Assembly (NCBI GenBank): GCA_024280945.1
Contig: JAMXLO010000116.1
Coordinates: forward strand, 48,948-112,947
From: Acetobacteraceae bacterium
Lineage (GTDB): Bacteria; Pseudomonadota; Alphaproteobacteria; Acetobacterales; Acetobacteraceae
Reading direction: 5' to 3'
DNA: 64,000 nucleotides
Both the position numbers and the translations under genes were made by a program. The notes under the pieces are model-generated. The model had not been told where the DNA came from. It ran no database searches and worked only from the letters and a program-made list of their open reading frames with translations. Positions 1-9,381 of the stretch are shown here, in pieces; the stretch's first letter is position 1, and every line of letters begins with the position of its first letter.

Positions 1-2
1 GC

Positions 3-179
3 GTCCTCGGATGGAACGACAGCCCGGTGCAGCGAGGCCGCGGCTCAGCGATCTTCCTGCACGTCGCGCGCGCCGACTATGCGCCGACAGATGGCTGCAT
101 TGCTCTCGCACTCGGTGATCTGCGGCAGCTATTGGCCAGGGAACTCACCGAAGTTCTCGTCCTGAGTGGCAGCTCCTGA
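3..179 (+). CDS. L,D-transpeptidase (YkuD-like) C-terminal fragment
   Basis: Reading frame open from the window edge to TGA at 177-179; 58 residues remain. The segment FLHVARADYAPTDGCIAL resembles the catalytic end of YkuD/ErfK-type L,D-transpeptidases, where a conserved His precedes a GCI(A/R)L stretch holding the nucleophilic Cys. The family cross-links or anchors to peptidoglycan in the periplasm. The Cys context here is TDGCIAL rather than the classical SHGCIRL, as in the COG3786 branch. The N-terminus lies outside the window, so signal peptide and length cannot be judged. Confidence 0.75.
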   Translation, partial: VLGWNDSPVQRGRGSAIFLHVARADYAPTDGCIALALGDLRQLLARELTEVLVLSGSS

Positions 180-339
180 CAGGAAGCACTGCTTGACCCA
201 GGCGTCGCCGGCTGCCCATAGTCGGAGCCATGTGGCAGGTGTATAGGCACGCGCGAATTATCGGCCCGGCGGCTCGCTGAGCCCCGGGATCCCCGACGCG
301 ACCCGACACCACTGAAGCGGCACCACCGCCGGACACACC

Positions 340-3159
340 ATGAACGACGCCCCAAGAGATGCCCCCGGCGACCCCGCCCAGCGCGACTATCGAGATACAG
401 TCTTTCTGCCGCAGACCAGCTTCCCGATGCGAGGCGATCTGCCGAAGCGCGAGCCGCAGATTCTCGCCCGGTGGGAGAAGATGGACCTGTGGTCGCGCCT
501 GCGCGCCGCCGCGCGCGGCCGGGAAAAATTCATCCTGCATGACGGCCCGCCCTACGCGAACGGCAACATTCATATCGGCACCGCGCTGAACAAGATCCAC
601 AAGGACGTCATCAATCGCACCCGGCAGATGGCAGGCTATGACGCTGACTACATCCCCGGCTGGGACTGCCACGGTCTGCCGATCGAGTGGAAGATCGAGG
701 AGCAGTATCGCGAGGCGAAGAAGGACAAGGATGCGGTCCCGGTACTCGACTTCCGCGCCGAATGTCGCGCCTATGCTGAGCACTGGCTGGCGGTGCAGAT
801 GGCAGAATTCCGCCGTCTGGGCGTCGAAGGCAACTGGCGCGAACGCTACTCGACGATGGATTTTTCCTCCGAGGCGGCGATCGCGGCCGAGATCTGCAAA
901 TTCCTGCTGAACGACGCGCTGTATCGCGGGCTGCGCCCGGTGCTGTGGTCGCCGGTGGAGAAGACCGCCTTGGCCGAGGCCGAAGTGGAATACCACGACC
1001 ACACGTCGCACACCGTGTGGGTGCGGTTCCCGGTGGTGCAGTCGCCGAAGCACGCCCTGAACGGCGCCTCGCTGGTGATCTGGACCACGACGCCCTGGAC
1101 CATTCCGGGGAACCGAGCCATCGCGGCGGGCGCCGGCTTCGACTACGCCGTCATGCACGTCGATGCCGTAGACGACGGTGCGCGCGCCAAGGTCGGCGAA
1201 ACACTGCTCGTCGCGCTGGACCTGCTGCCACAGTTCTGCAAGGACCTCGGCGTCGCTGCGCATCACGTCAGGCACGTGTTCAAGGGCAGCGAACTCGCCG
1301 GCACGATCTGCCGCCATCCGCTGCGCGGGCAGGGCTATGATTTCGACGTGCCGGTGCTGCTGGGTGACTTCGTCACCACCGAGGCGGGCACGGGTCTTGT
1401 GCACATCGCGCCGAATGCCGGCGCCGACGACTTCGACCTGGGACGCGAGCACGGGCTCGAGGTTGCCGACACTGTCGGCGACGACGGAACGTTCAACACC
1501 TGGGTGCCGTTGTTCGCCGGCCTGCATGTCTACAGGGCGCACGACCAGGTTGCCGCCGCGCTGGACGACTGCGGGATGTTGCTGGGGCGCGGCAAGCTGG
1601 TGCACTCCTATCCGCACTCCTGGCGGTCAAAGGCGCCGCTGATCTTCCGCGCCACGCCGAACTGGTTCATCCGGCTGGACGGTCCCGAGGGGATTCGCAA
1701 CAAGGCGCTGGAGGCGATCGCGGCGACGCATTTCGTCCCCGAGCAGGGGCGCAACCGGCTGGGCTCGATGGTGGCCAGCCGTCCCGACTGGTGCATCAGC
1801 CGTCAGCGCGCCTGGGGCGTGCCGATCACCGTGTTCGTCGACAAACGCAGCGGCGAGCCGTTGCGCGATCCAGGCGTGGTGAACCGCATCGTCGAGGCGT
1901 TCAAGGCCGAGGGCGCAGACAGTTGGTACTCGTCGCCGCCCGCCCGCTTCCTCGGCAATGACCGCAATCCGGATGACTACGAACAGGTGATGGACATCGT
2001 CGATGTCTGGTTCGAGTCAGGCTCGACCCACGCGTTCACGCTGGAAGCACGCAACCTGCCATGGCCGGCGGACCTTTACCTGGAAGGATCGGACCAGCAT
2101 CGCGGCTGGTTCCAGTCGTCGCTGCTGGAGGCGGTCGGCACCCGCGGCGTGGCGCCGTTCAGGGCGGTGGTGACCGATGGCTTCGTGATGGACGAGCAGG
2201 GACGCAAGATGTCGAAGTCCCTGGGCAACGTCACCGCACCTCAGGAGGTCGCCGACAAGTTCGGCGTCGATATCCTGCGCTTGTGGGTGATGATGTCCGA
2301 TACCTCGGAAGACCTGCGCATCGGGCCGGAGATCCTCAAGCAGCAGGTCGAGCTGTATCGCCGCCTGCGCAACACGCTGCGCTGGCTGCTGGGCAGCCTC
2401 GCCGGCTTTACCGCGGCCGAGAGTGTCGCTTACGCGGACATGCCGGAGTTGGAGAAGTGGGTGCTGCACCGGCTGACCGAACTCGATGCGCGCATCCGTG
2501 CCTCCGTGCAGAGCTATGACTGGACCGGCGTCTATCCCGAGCTGCACAACTTCTGCGCCACGGATCTCTCGGCGTTCTACTTCGATATACGCAAGGACGC
2601 GGTCTACTGCGACCGGCCCGACGGTCTGCGCCGTCGCGCCGCACGGACGGTGCTCGATCACCTGCATCGCTGCCTGACCGCCTGGCTTGCCCCGGTACTC
2701 TGCTTCACGGCCGAAGAGGCGTGGTGTGCGCGGTTCGGCGAGGACGACAGCGTGCATCTGCAGTTGTTTCCGGAGCTGCCGTCCGAGTGGCGCAATGCTG
2801 CGCTCGCCGCGCGATGGGAAACCATCCGCACGATCCGGCGGCGGATCACCGTGCCGATCGAGGAGGCGCGCCGCGCCAACACGCTCGGTTCGTCGCTGCA
2901 GGCCGCCGTGGTGCTGCCGCTGAAGCCCGAACACGAACTGCTGCTGACCGAGGAGCAATGGGCGGAGGTCGCGATCGTTTCCAACGTAACCGTTGTGCCC
3001 GATCCGGAAGAGCCGCCAGCCACCATCAACGCAGCGCCCGGCAACAAGTGCGCGCGCTGCTGGCGTGTGCTGCCCGAGGTCGGCGCGCAGCCTGGCCACC
3101 CGGTGCTCTGCGCACGCTGCCGCGATGCCGTGGAGTCGGGCCTGGTCTGCCGGGCGTAA
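340..3159 (+). CDS. ileS: Isoleucyl-tRNA synthetase
   Basis: Charges tRNA-Ile with isoleucine in the cytoplasm. 939 residues, the normal bacterial IleS length. The class I signature is HIGT at about residue 78 within PPYANGNIHIGTALNK, followed by the GWDCHGLPIEWK segment. The KMSKS loop is at about 623-627, preceded by LEGSDQHRGWFQSSLLE. A C-terminal zinc site is formed by CARC at about 904-907 and a second C-x2-C near 924. lspA follows after a repeat-filled 124-bp gap, a common ileS-lspA order in proteobacteria. The GC-rich upstream region shows no T-box or leader peptide. Confidence 0.98.
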   Translation: MNDAPRDAPGDPAQRDYRDTVFLPQTSFPMRGDLPKREPQILARWEKMDLWSRLRAAARGREKFILHDGPPYANGNIHIGTALNKIHKDVINRTRQMAGYDADYIPGWDCHGLPIEWKIEEQYREAKKDKDAVPVLDFRAECRAYAEHWLAVQMAEFRRLGVEGNWRERYSTMDFSSEAAIAAEICKFLLNDALYRGLRPVLWSPVEKTALAEAEVEYHDHTSHTVWVRFPVVQSPKHALNGASLVIWTTTPWTIPGNRAIAAGAGFDYAVMHVDAVDDGARAKVGETLLVALDLLPQFCKDLGVAAHHVRHVFKGSELAGTICRHPLRGQGYDFDVPVLLGDFVTTEAGTGLVHIAPNAGADDFDLGREHGLEVADTVGDDGTFNTWVPLFAGLHVYRAHDQVAAALDDCGMLLGRGKLVHSYPHSWRSKAPLIFRATPNWFIRLDGPEGIRNKALEAIAATHFVPEQGRNRLGSMVASRPDWCISRQRAWGVPITVFVDKRSGEPLRDPGVVNRIVEAFKAEGADSWYSSPPARFLGNDRNPDDYEQVMDIVDVWFESGSTHAFTLEARNLPWPADLYLEGSDQHRGWFQSSLLEAVGTRGVAPFRAVVTDGFVMDEQGRKMSKSLGNVTAPQEVADKFGVDILRLWVMMSDTSEDLRIGPEILKQQVELYRRLRNTLRWLLGSLAGFTAAESVAYADMPELEKWVLHRLTELDARIRASVQSYDWTGVYPELHNFCATDLSAFYFDIRKDAVYCDRPDGLRRRAARTVLDHLHRCLTAWLAPVLCFTAEEAWCARFGEDDSVHLQLFPELPSEWRNAALAARWETIRTIRRRITVPIEEARRANTLGSSLQAAVVLPLKPEHELLLTEEQWAEVAIVSNVTVVPDPEEPPATINAAPGNKCARCWRVLPEVGAQPGHPVLCARCRDAVESGLVCRA

Positions 3160-3177
3160 TGCCAGCCAGCCCATCCT

Positions 3178-3277
3178 CCCCCTCCCCTTGCGGGAGGGGG
3201 GCAGGGGGAGGGGGCGCGGCCCCTCGCCTCGTCATCGACACCGCCCCCTCCCCTTGCGGGAGGGGGGCAGGGGGAGG
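3178..3277. repeat. Direct repeat of a palindromic G/C-tract element
   Basis: Two 34-bp identical copies at 3178-3211 and 3244-3277, 66 bp apart. Each consists of a C-rich arm, a central TTGCGGGAGG, and a G-rich arm, so each can fold on itself. The second copy ends in GGGGAGGAGG, which is also the Shine-Dalgarno sequence of lspA seven bases before its GTG. Elements of this type are dispersed in many high-GC proteobacterial genomes. That is general knowledge; only these two copies were noticed in this window. Confidence 0.8.
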
Positions 3278-3283
3278 AGGCGC

Positions 3284-3781
3284 GTGACCCACAACCGCCT
3301 GACGCTTCTCGGTGCCGGCGCCGCCCTGGCCGTGCTTGTCGCCGATCAGGTCAGCAAGTGGTGGGTCGTTGACGTGCTGCACCTGCCCCAGGTCGGACAG
3401 ATCGTCCTGTTGCCGGTGCTGAACTTCACCATGGTCTGGAACCGCGGCGTCACCTTTGGCCTGCTGACCAGCTACGGGCGCTCGAGCTATTTGCTGCTCG
3501 CCGCGGTCGCCCTTGCGGTGGTCATCTCCCTGGTGGTGTGGCTGCGCCGTGCCGAATCGCGATTGGTGGCGATCTCGCTCGGGGCCATCGTCGGCGGTGC
3601 GCTCGCCAACGTCATCGACCGGCTTCGCTTCGGCGCCGTGATCGACTTCATCCACGCCCATGTCGGCGATTGGTCGTGGTACGTCTTCAACCTGGCGGAC
3701 GCGGCAATCGTCTGCGGCGTGGCGGCACTGGTGATCGACAGCCTGATGCCGCGCGCCCGCCGCACCGAATCGGCCAGCTGA
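3284..3781 (+). CDS. lspA: Lipoprotein signal peptidase (signal peptidase II)
   Basis: Inner-membrane aspartyl protease that removes signal peptides from prolipoproteins. GTG start chosen for the strong GGGGAGGAGG upstream; 165 residues, the normal size. Four hydrophobic segments are visible. The catalytic aspartates are in NVIDR (Asp112) and FNLADA (Asp139), with the conserved NRGVTFG segment near residue 53. A larger in-frame ORF extends upstream through the repeat but makes only repeat-derived peptide. The next gene encodes a lipoprotein, a likely client of this enzyme. Confidence 0.95.
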   Translation: MTHNRLTLLGAGAALAVLVADQVSKWWVVDVLHLPQVGQIVLLPVLNFTMVWNRGVTFGLLTSYGRSSYLLLAAVALAVVISLVVWLRRAESRLVAISLGAIVGGALANVIDRLRFGAVIDFIHAHVGDWSWYVFNLADAAIVCGVAALVIDSLMPRARRTESAS

Positions 3782-3823
3782 GGTGCTTGCGGCGCGCTTC
3801 GTTCTGCGGTTAGAAAATCGCTG

Positions 3824-4387
3824 ATGCCGACTGCTTCGCGACAGTTTGCCCGGGTTGTGGCCCTGGCCGTTGCCGCTGCCCCACTGATGAACTGCAGCGG
3901 CGACCAGTTCGGCCGCACGTTCGGCTTCATCCGCGACGCGCCCGACGAGTTCACGGTGACCACGCGGGCGCCGCTCGCGATGCCGACCAACTTCAACCTC
4001 CCGCCGCCGGTGCCTGGAGCAACCAGGCCGCAGGAGCAGTCGGAGCGCACCAAGGCGGAGTTGGCACTCGTGCCGCAGATGGCGCTCGGTGGCCAAACCC
4101 CTGGTGACAGTCCCGGACAGGAGGCTCTGGTGCAGGCGGCCGGCCCGCCGGTCTCATCCGCAATCCGGTCCGAGGTCGACCAGGAGGCCGCAAACGCACG
4201 ACCGAAGCAGAGTGTCGCCGATCAACTCATCTTCTGGCGCAAGCCTCCGCCGCCAGGCGTCGTCGTCGATCCGCAGAAGGAAACGCAACGGCTGCGGGAG
4301 AACGCCGCACTGGGCCAGAACCAGAATACCGGCGAGACCCCGATCGTCCAGCCGAAGCAACGCGCGTGGCTGGACGGCATCTTCTGA
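3824..4387 (+). CDS. DUF3035 lipoprotein, BamF-like
   Basis: 187-residue protein with a hydrophobic N-terminus ending in the lipobox-like LMNC, so probably an outer-membrane-directed lipoprotein. The segment RDAPDEFTVTTRAPLAMP and the Pro-rich stretch after it are the hallmark of DUF3035. In Caulobacter this family was found with the beta-barrel assembly machine and named BamF; that role is inferred from family membership. The gene follows lspA at 42 bp in the same orientation. Its 3' end overlaps the next ORF by 22 bp. Confidence 0.8.
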   Translation: MPTASRQFARVVALAVAAAPLMNCSGDQFGRTFGFIRDAPDEFTVTTRAPLAMPTNFNLPPPVPGATRPQEQSERTKAELALVPQMALGGQTPGDSPGQEALVQAAGPPVSSAIRSEVDQEAANARPKQSVADQLIFWRKPPPPGVVVDPQKETQRLRENAALGQNQNTGETPIVQPKQRAWLDGIF

Positions 4388-5550
4388 CCAGCCTGGCGGA
4401 CCACGGCGCACCTCATGCTGTCCAGACCGGTGCCGCGCCGGCCTTCATCGGCAATGGCCCCGGCGATCTCGTCTGCCGCTGCGGCGCCTCGGTGCTGATC
4501 CAGAATTACCAGCCGGCGGGATTCATCGACATCCGGATCCGCTGTGCCCGATGCGGCGCCATCACCAGCACGCCAGGGCTGCGAGAAGGCGAAATCCTGC
4601 CACGAAGCGCGGTGCCGGTGGCGCCGGCCGGCATGCCGTCCGTCACGGCCTCGCCAGTGCCGCGAGGCTCGGTGCTGGTTTGCCAGGAGGCCCTGCGGCA
4701 CCACCATACGAAGACACGTCCGCACGCGGTGCCCGACGAGCCTGTCTTGCTGACGCGGTCGATGATCGAAGCCGCAGCGTCCGACTACGACCGGCTGAGC
4801 CACGGCCGGTTGGCGGAGCACATGGCGGTGTCGCCGTCCTCTATGGGCGACGACCATGGGGAGTACCCGTTTGCCTGGGCGGTGCCGCGACTGAGGGAGC
4901 AGATCGGCAGGCCAGGATGGAGCTGGCTGCAGCACGACGACGATGCGATGGCGGCGATGTATGTCACGGCCGTGCACCATCTGATGCGGTGCTGGGGAGA
5001 CCACCCGTTGCTGGAACGGCTTGCCGCGCCATTGTTCCAGCGAGGTCGCTTCGTGCGCAGCGCCGTCGGCTTCGCCTTGGCAAAGCTGTTGTTCGACGCT
5101 GGCAATCGCGTGGCGTTCTCACTGGCGGGCGGCCATGTCGATGTGCATATCACCACAGCGGATGGCGCCCCCTTGTCGGTGGCGCTGCTGGCCCCCGAGC
5201 GGCTGCAATGGCGCGAGCGGGGCCGGCGTACACCCGACGCCTTCCGGCACACCATCATAGACGCCATGGGAGCCGCACTGCCCCAGGTCAATCGCGGCAC
5301 ACCAGGCATCGTGGCGTTGGCCGTATCGATCTTGCAGCCTGATTTCGATCAGATGGTGGTGGACGCGGTCCACGCCGCCTTCCGGTCGGTTGGGCGTCGG
5401 TACCGCGGGACCGCGGCGATTGCCGTCGTGATGCCGAAAGTTCTGCCGGTTGGACTGCCCGACCGGCTGGGGTTCGGCTATGCGTTCTACCCGATCCTCA
5501 ATCCCAACTTCGCTGGCGACAACCCGGTCCGGCTGCATGCCGGGCCCTGA
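4366..5550 (+). CDS. Hypothetical protein with N-terminal Cys4 motif
   Basis: Not recognised. 394 residues from a GTG overlapping the end of the DUF3035 gene. An N-terminal C-x-C ... C-x2-C arrangement (CRCGASVLIQ, then CARCGAI) looks like a small zinc ribbon. The rest is a mixed alpha/beta protein without membrane segments. The start is uncertain because no clear ribosome binding site precedes the GTG. The overlap suggests co-translation with the BamF-like gene. Confidence 0.6.
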   Translation: MAGRHLLTSLADHGAPHAVQTGAAPAFIGNGPGDLVCRCGASVLIQNYQPAGFIDIRIRCARCGAITSTPGLREGEILPRSAVPVAPAGMPSVTASPVPRGSVLVCQEALRHHHTKTRPHAVPDEPVLLTRSMIEAAASDYDRLSHGRLAEHMAVSPSSMGDDHGEYPFAWAVPRLREQIGRPGWSWLQHDDDAMAAMYVTAVHHLMRCWGDHPLLERLAAPLFQRGRFVRSAVGFALAKLLFDAGNRVAFSLAGGHVDVHITTADGAPLSVALLAPERLQWRERGRRTPDAFRHTIIDAMGAALPQVNRGTPGIVALAVSILQPDFDQMVVDAVHAAFRSVGRRYRGTAAIAVVMPKVLPVGLPDRLGFGYAFYPILNPNFAGDNPVRLHAGP

Positions 5551-5630
5551 GCCGGTATAGACCCGCGGCACGCTTTGCCGCAGGCTTGCGCTCGATCCGT
5601 TCTGGAGGCTTGCCCAAGGGGGGTCCTGTC

Positions 5631-7322
5631 ATGAGCCATCGTCCCACCGTCTATGGCACGCGCCACGCCGTCTCTGCCGGCCACTACCTGGCCGCCTCGG
5701 CCGCCTTCTCGATCCTCGAGGCCGGGGGCAATGCGATCGATGCCGGTTGCGCCGCCGGCATCGCCCTTGGTGTGCTGCAACCGGACCTGGTGAACGTCGC
5801 CGGCGTGGCGCCGATCATGATCCGGCTCGCCAGTGGCGAGGTGGAGAGCATCGCCGGCCTCGGCTGGTGGCCGAAGACGCTGCCAGCCGATCTGTTCATG
5901 CGCGAGCACAACGGCACGATTCCTGATGGCGTGCTGCGCACCGTCGTTCCGGCCGCGCCTGATGCCTGGATCACCGCGCTGCGCCGCCATGGCACGATGC
6001 GCTTCGCCGATGTCGCCTCCTACGCCATCCGCTACGCCGCCGAAGGTTTTGCAGTCTACCCGCTGCTGGCGACGTCGATCGCGGCGCACGAGCACGAATA
6101 CCGGCGGTGGCCCTCCAACACGGCGATCTTCCTGCCGAACGACCGCGTGCCGCGGCCCGGGGAAAAATTCGTCCAGTCCGATCTGGCGCGAACGCTGCAG
6201 TACATGGCGGACCAGGACCGCGCCGCCGGCGCCGATCGGGCTGCCGGCCTGCAGGCGGCGCACGCCGCCTTCTATCGCGGCGACATCGCGCGCGAGATCG
6301 TCCGCTTTCAGCAGCAGGAAGGCGGCTATCTGTCGCTGGACGACCTCGCCGAATACCATTCGCCAATCGAGCCGGTGGTGCGCCGGCCGTGGCGCGGCCA
6401 CGAGGTGGTCACCTGCGGGCCATGGTGCCAGGGCCCGGCGCTGCTCGAGGCGCTGGCATTGCTGGAGCGTGTCGGCATCGCCGGCCTGTTGCACAACTCC
6501 GCGCTCTATCTGCATCGCATCGCCGAGTGCGTGAACCTGGCGATGGCCGACCGCGAGTATCACTTCGGCGATCCCGCATTCGTCGATGTGCCGATCGACT
6601 ATTTGCTCGATCCGGCGACCATCGCGCGTCGCGCCGCCGCGGTGCGCGACGATCAGGCATTTGGTGCGATGCCGGCACCGCTCGATCGCCCGGCCGCGGA
6701 GTACGCCGCCAGTTCCGCCGCGCTGCCAAAGGTGGAGGCGGACACCTCGTATTGCTGCGTGGTCGATCGCTGGGGCAATGCGTTCAGTGCCACGCCGTCC
6801 GATGGCAGCGGTAACGTGCCGGTGGTGCCGGGCCTGGGCATCACGCCGTCCGGCCGCGGCTCGCAGAGCCGGCCCGATCCGCGTCATCCCGCCGGCGTCG
6901 CGCCGGGCAAGCGACCGCGGCTGACGCCGAACCCGGCGATGGTCGTCACCGCAGCGGGCGGGGTCATGCCATTCGGCACGCCGGGCGGCGACGTGCAGAC
7001 CCAGGCGATGCTGCAGGTGCTGCTGAACATCTTCCAGCACGGCATGGAGGTGCAGGACGCGATCGAGGCGCCGCGCGTCGCCAGTTACTCGTTCCCGTCG
7101 TCGTTTGCGCCATTCGAATACTTCCCCGGAAGGCTTGCGGCGGAGGCGCGGATCGACCCGGCCGTGCGGGCGGATCTCGCTGCACGGGGGCATGAGGTGA
7201 AGGAGTGGCCGGAGTGGACGTGGCTGGCGGGTTCGGTCGAGGCGGTGCTGCGTGACCCGGTCAGCGGAATGACCGCGGCCGGTGCCGACCCGCGGCGACC
7301 GGCCTACGCCATCGCGGTCTGA
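5631..7322 (+). CDS. ggt: Gamma-glutamyltransferase family protein
   Basis: N-terminal nucleophile hydrolase that cleaves or transfers gamma-glutamyl groups, for example from glutathione; matures by autocleavage. 563 residues from ATG 5631, preceded by an AAGGGGGG tract. The early GGNAIDA segment is typical. The predicted autoprocessing and catalytic threonine is Thr372 in DTSYCCVVD, followed by the GNAFSATPSDGSG region. No clear Sec signal peptide is seen with this start, so the location may be cytoplasmic. A 15-codon upstream extension exists but has a weaker initiation context. Confidence 0.88.
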   Translation: MSHRPTVYGTRHAVSAGHYLAASAAFSILEAGGNAIDAGCAAGIALGVLQPDLVNVAGVAPIMIRLASGEVESIAGLGWWPKTLPADLFMREHNGTIPDGVLRTVVPAAPDAWITALRRHGTMRFADVASYAIRYAAEGFAVYPLLATSIAAHEHEYRRWPSNTAIFLPNDRVPRPGEKFVQSDLARTLQYMADQDRAAGADRAAGLQAAHAAFYRGDIAREIVRFQQQEGGYLSLDDLAEYHSPIEPVVRRPWRGHEVVTCGPWCQGPALLEALALLERVGIAGLLHNSALYLHRIAECVNLAMADREYHFGDPAFVDVPIDYLLDPATIARRAAAVRDDQAFGAMPAPLDRPAAEYAASSAALPKVEADTSYCCVVDRWGNAFSATPSDGSGNVPVVPGLGITPSGRGSQSRPDPRHPAGVAPGKRPRLTPNPAMVVTAAGGVMPFGTPGGDVQTQAMLQVLLNIFQHGMEVQDAIEAPRVASYSFPSSFAPFEYFPGRLAAEARIDPAVRADLAARGHEVKEWPEWTWLAGSVEAVLRDPVSGMTAAGADPRRPAYAIAV

Positions 7323-7479
7323 GGGGAGCCGGTCGCGCGGGGCACCGACCTGCTTCATGATCAGCGGCGGAGCCAGCGTCTCTTGTCCGCCGCGCAGCGC
7401 CAGTGCAATTTCCCCGTGGTCGGTGCGTCTGCGAGACGAATCGACTCCGACGATTTCTGCGAGTGAACCCCGAGAGCCC

Positions 7480-9249
7480 ATGTCCGCGATCCGCATCCTG
7501 CCATCGCACACGGTCAATCGCATCGCCGCAGGCGAGGTGATCGAGCGGCCGGCCGCGGCGGTCAAGGAGCTGGTGGAGAACGCGCTGGATGCCGGCGCCA
7601 GGCGCATCGCGGTGACACTGGATGGCGGTGGCATCGACCGGATCGAGGTGGTCGATGACGGGTGCGGGATGGACGCCGACGGCCTGGCGCTCGCCGTTCT
7701 CCGGCACGCCACTTCGAAACTGGCCGACGACGACCTGGTGCATATTGCCACGCTCGGGTTCCGCGGCGAGGCGCTGCCCTCGATCGGTGCGGCAGCGCGC
7801 CTGGCGATCACATCGCGCACGCGGGAGGCGCCGCACGCGGCGGAGATCCGGGTGGAGGCCGGCCAGGTATCCGAGGTCGCCCCCGCCTCAGGCTCTCCCG
7901 GCACGCGTGTGGTGGTGCGCGACCTGTTCTTTGCCACGCCGGCGCGGCGCAAGTTCCTCAAGCACAGGCGGACCGAGGCCGAGCACGCCGAGGCGGCGGT
8001 TCGGCGGCTGGCGCTCGCCGCACCCGGGGTGGCATTTCGCCTGGAGGCGGAAGGCCGCGTCCTGTTCGACCTGCCGGCGCAGGGCCGTCGCGATCGGGTC
8101 GGCACTCTGTTCGGCGGCGAAGCCGCCTGCGCGATGGTCGAGGTTGATGGCGAGCGGGGGGCGCTGCGGATCGCCGGCTACGCCTGTTCGCCGGCGGTGA
8201 CCCGCGCAACGTCGGTCGCACAGGCGCTCACGGTGAATGGACGGCCAGTCGCCGACCCGGTGCTGAAGACGGCGGTCCGGGTCGCCTATCGCGATGTGAT
8301 CGCCGCCGGGCGCCACCCGCTTGTGGCGCTGTGGCTGGATCTGCCGGCCGACGAGTTGGATGTGAACGTGCATCCCGCGAAGAGCGAGCTCCGGTTCCGC
8401 GATGCCGCGGCGGTGCGCTCACTGGTGATCGGCAGCATCGGACGTGCGCTCGCGGGCGGGGCGGGAACAGCATTGCCGGCGCCCCGCCCGTCACTCCGCC
8501 TGATGCATCCGCAACCCAGGCCAGTATCCTACCCATCGGTGCCCTTGCCGGGGATGGCCCGCGCTTCCGGGCCGGGCATGGCGGAGACGCAGCTTGGCTT
8601 CGGTGCCGCGCCAGCCACCCGCATGCTGGCGGTGGCCGAGCCTGAAGCTCGCCATCCATCCGATGATTTTCCCTTGGGCGCACCGGTCGCCCAGGTGCTC
8701 GACACCTATGTCATCGCGGTCGCGTCGGATGGCTCGCTGGTGCTGGTCGACCAGCATGCCGCACACGAGCGCCTGACCCACGAGGCATTGCGCGAACAGC
8801 TGCTGGACGGCGGCGTGCGAACGCAGGCCTTGCTGTTGCCGGCGGTGGTGGACCTGCCCTCGGCGGACGCATCCCGGCTGTTGGCTCGCGCCGATGAACT
8901 GGCTCGGCTCGGCCTGGAGATCGAAGCCTTCGGACCCGGCGCGGTGATGGTGCGTGCCCTGCCGGTCGTGCTGGGTACGGCTGAGCCGGGTGGTCTTCTC
9001 CGCGACCTGGCCGATGAACTCGCGGAACTGGATGAGGCGACAGCGCTGCACGCGCGGCTGGACGCAGTGATCGCGCGGCTGGCGTGCCACGGGTCGGTTC
9101 GCGCCGGCCGGCGGCTGAACGCTGCCGAGATGGACGCGCTGTTGCGGCAGATGGAGGCGACGCCACGCGCCGCGACATGCAGCCACGGGCGGCCGACGTT
9201 CCTCAAGCTGACAAAGGCAGACCTCGAGCGTCTGTTCGGGCGGCGATAG
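7480..9249 (+). CDS. mutL: DNA mismatch repair protein MutL
   Basis: 589 residues. The GHKL ATPase N-terminus is clear (IAAGEVIERPAAAVKELVEN, then DDGCGMD and TLGFRGEALPSI). The C-terminal dimerisation domain carries the endonuclease motif DQHAAHERLTHE from Asp424. Hence this MutL is the nicking type found in bacteria lacking MutH. Start chosen at ATG 7480 because the protein then begins at the conserved IRILPSHTVNRIAAGE. The longer ORF upstream of it has no homology-like features. Confidence 0.96.
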   Translation: MSAIRILPSHTVNRIAAGEVIERPAAAVKELVENALDAGARRIAVTLDGGGIDRIEVVDDGCGMDADGLALAVLRHATSKLADDDLVHIATLGFRGEALPSIGAAARLAITSRTREAPHAAEIRVEAGQVSEVAPASGSPGTRVVVRDLFFATPARRKFLKHRRTEAEHAEAAVRRLALAAPGVAFRLEAEGRVLFDLPAQGRRDRVGTLFGGEAACAMVEVDGERGALRIAGYACSPAVTRATSVAQALTVNGRPVADPVLKTAVRVAYRDVIAAGRHPLVALWLDLPADELDVNVHPAKSELRFRDAAAVRSLVIGSIGRALAGGAGTALPAPRPSLRLMHPQPRPVSYPSVPLPGMARASGPGMAETQLGFGAAPATRMLAVAEPEARHPSDDFPLGAPVAQVLDTYVIAVASDGSLVLVDQHAAHERLTHEALREQLLDGGVRTQALLLPAVVDLPSADASRLLARADELARLGLEIEAFGPGAVMVRALPVVLGTAEPGGLLRDLADELAELDEATALHARLDAVIARLACHGSVRAGRRLNAAEMDALLRQMEATPRAATCSHGRPTFLKLTKADLERLFGRR

Positions 9250-9298
9250 TCACGCCGGGGAATTTCCGCCAGCACAACGATCACGGGAACGTGCGCGT

Positions 9299-9353
9299 TT
9301 GTCCACACTATGCACAGGGATACGCACAGCCTTGTCCCCTGGAATGTGGATAA
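9299..9353. other. Cluster of DnaA-box-like sequences
   Basis: Within 55 bp there are three near or exact matches to TTWTNCACA: TTGTCCACA at 9299-9307, CTATGCACA at 9308-9316, and an exact inverted box TGTGGATAA at 9345-9353. A poorer match lies near 9320. The cluster sits between the 3' ends of mutL and a convergent small gene, so it is not a promoter region for either. No AT-rich unwinding region is seen beside it. Confidence 0.4.
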
Positions 9354-9381
9354 GTCTCCGCGGGGACGATCGCGTGCGCGC

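Noticed and set aside
145..1617. Long minus-strand ORF (490 codons) opposite ileS
   Set aside because: Shadow of the ileS coding sequence in a high-GC genome; composition rich in His/Arg/Gln/Val with no family pattern.
2993..3781. Longer lspA reading frame starting upstream
   Set aside because: The extra 97 residues are translated from the end of ileS in another frame and from the G/C repeat. GTG 3284 with a strong ribosome binding site gives the normal LspA length.
5487..8105. 872-codon minus-strand ORF across ggt and mutL
   Set aside because: Opposite two well-supported genes; no conserved motif; typical GC-driven shadow.
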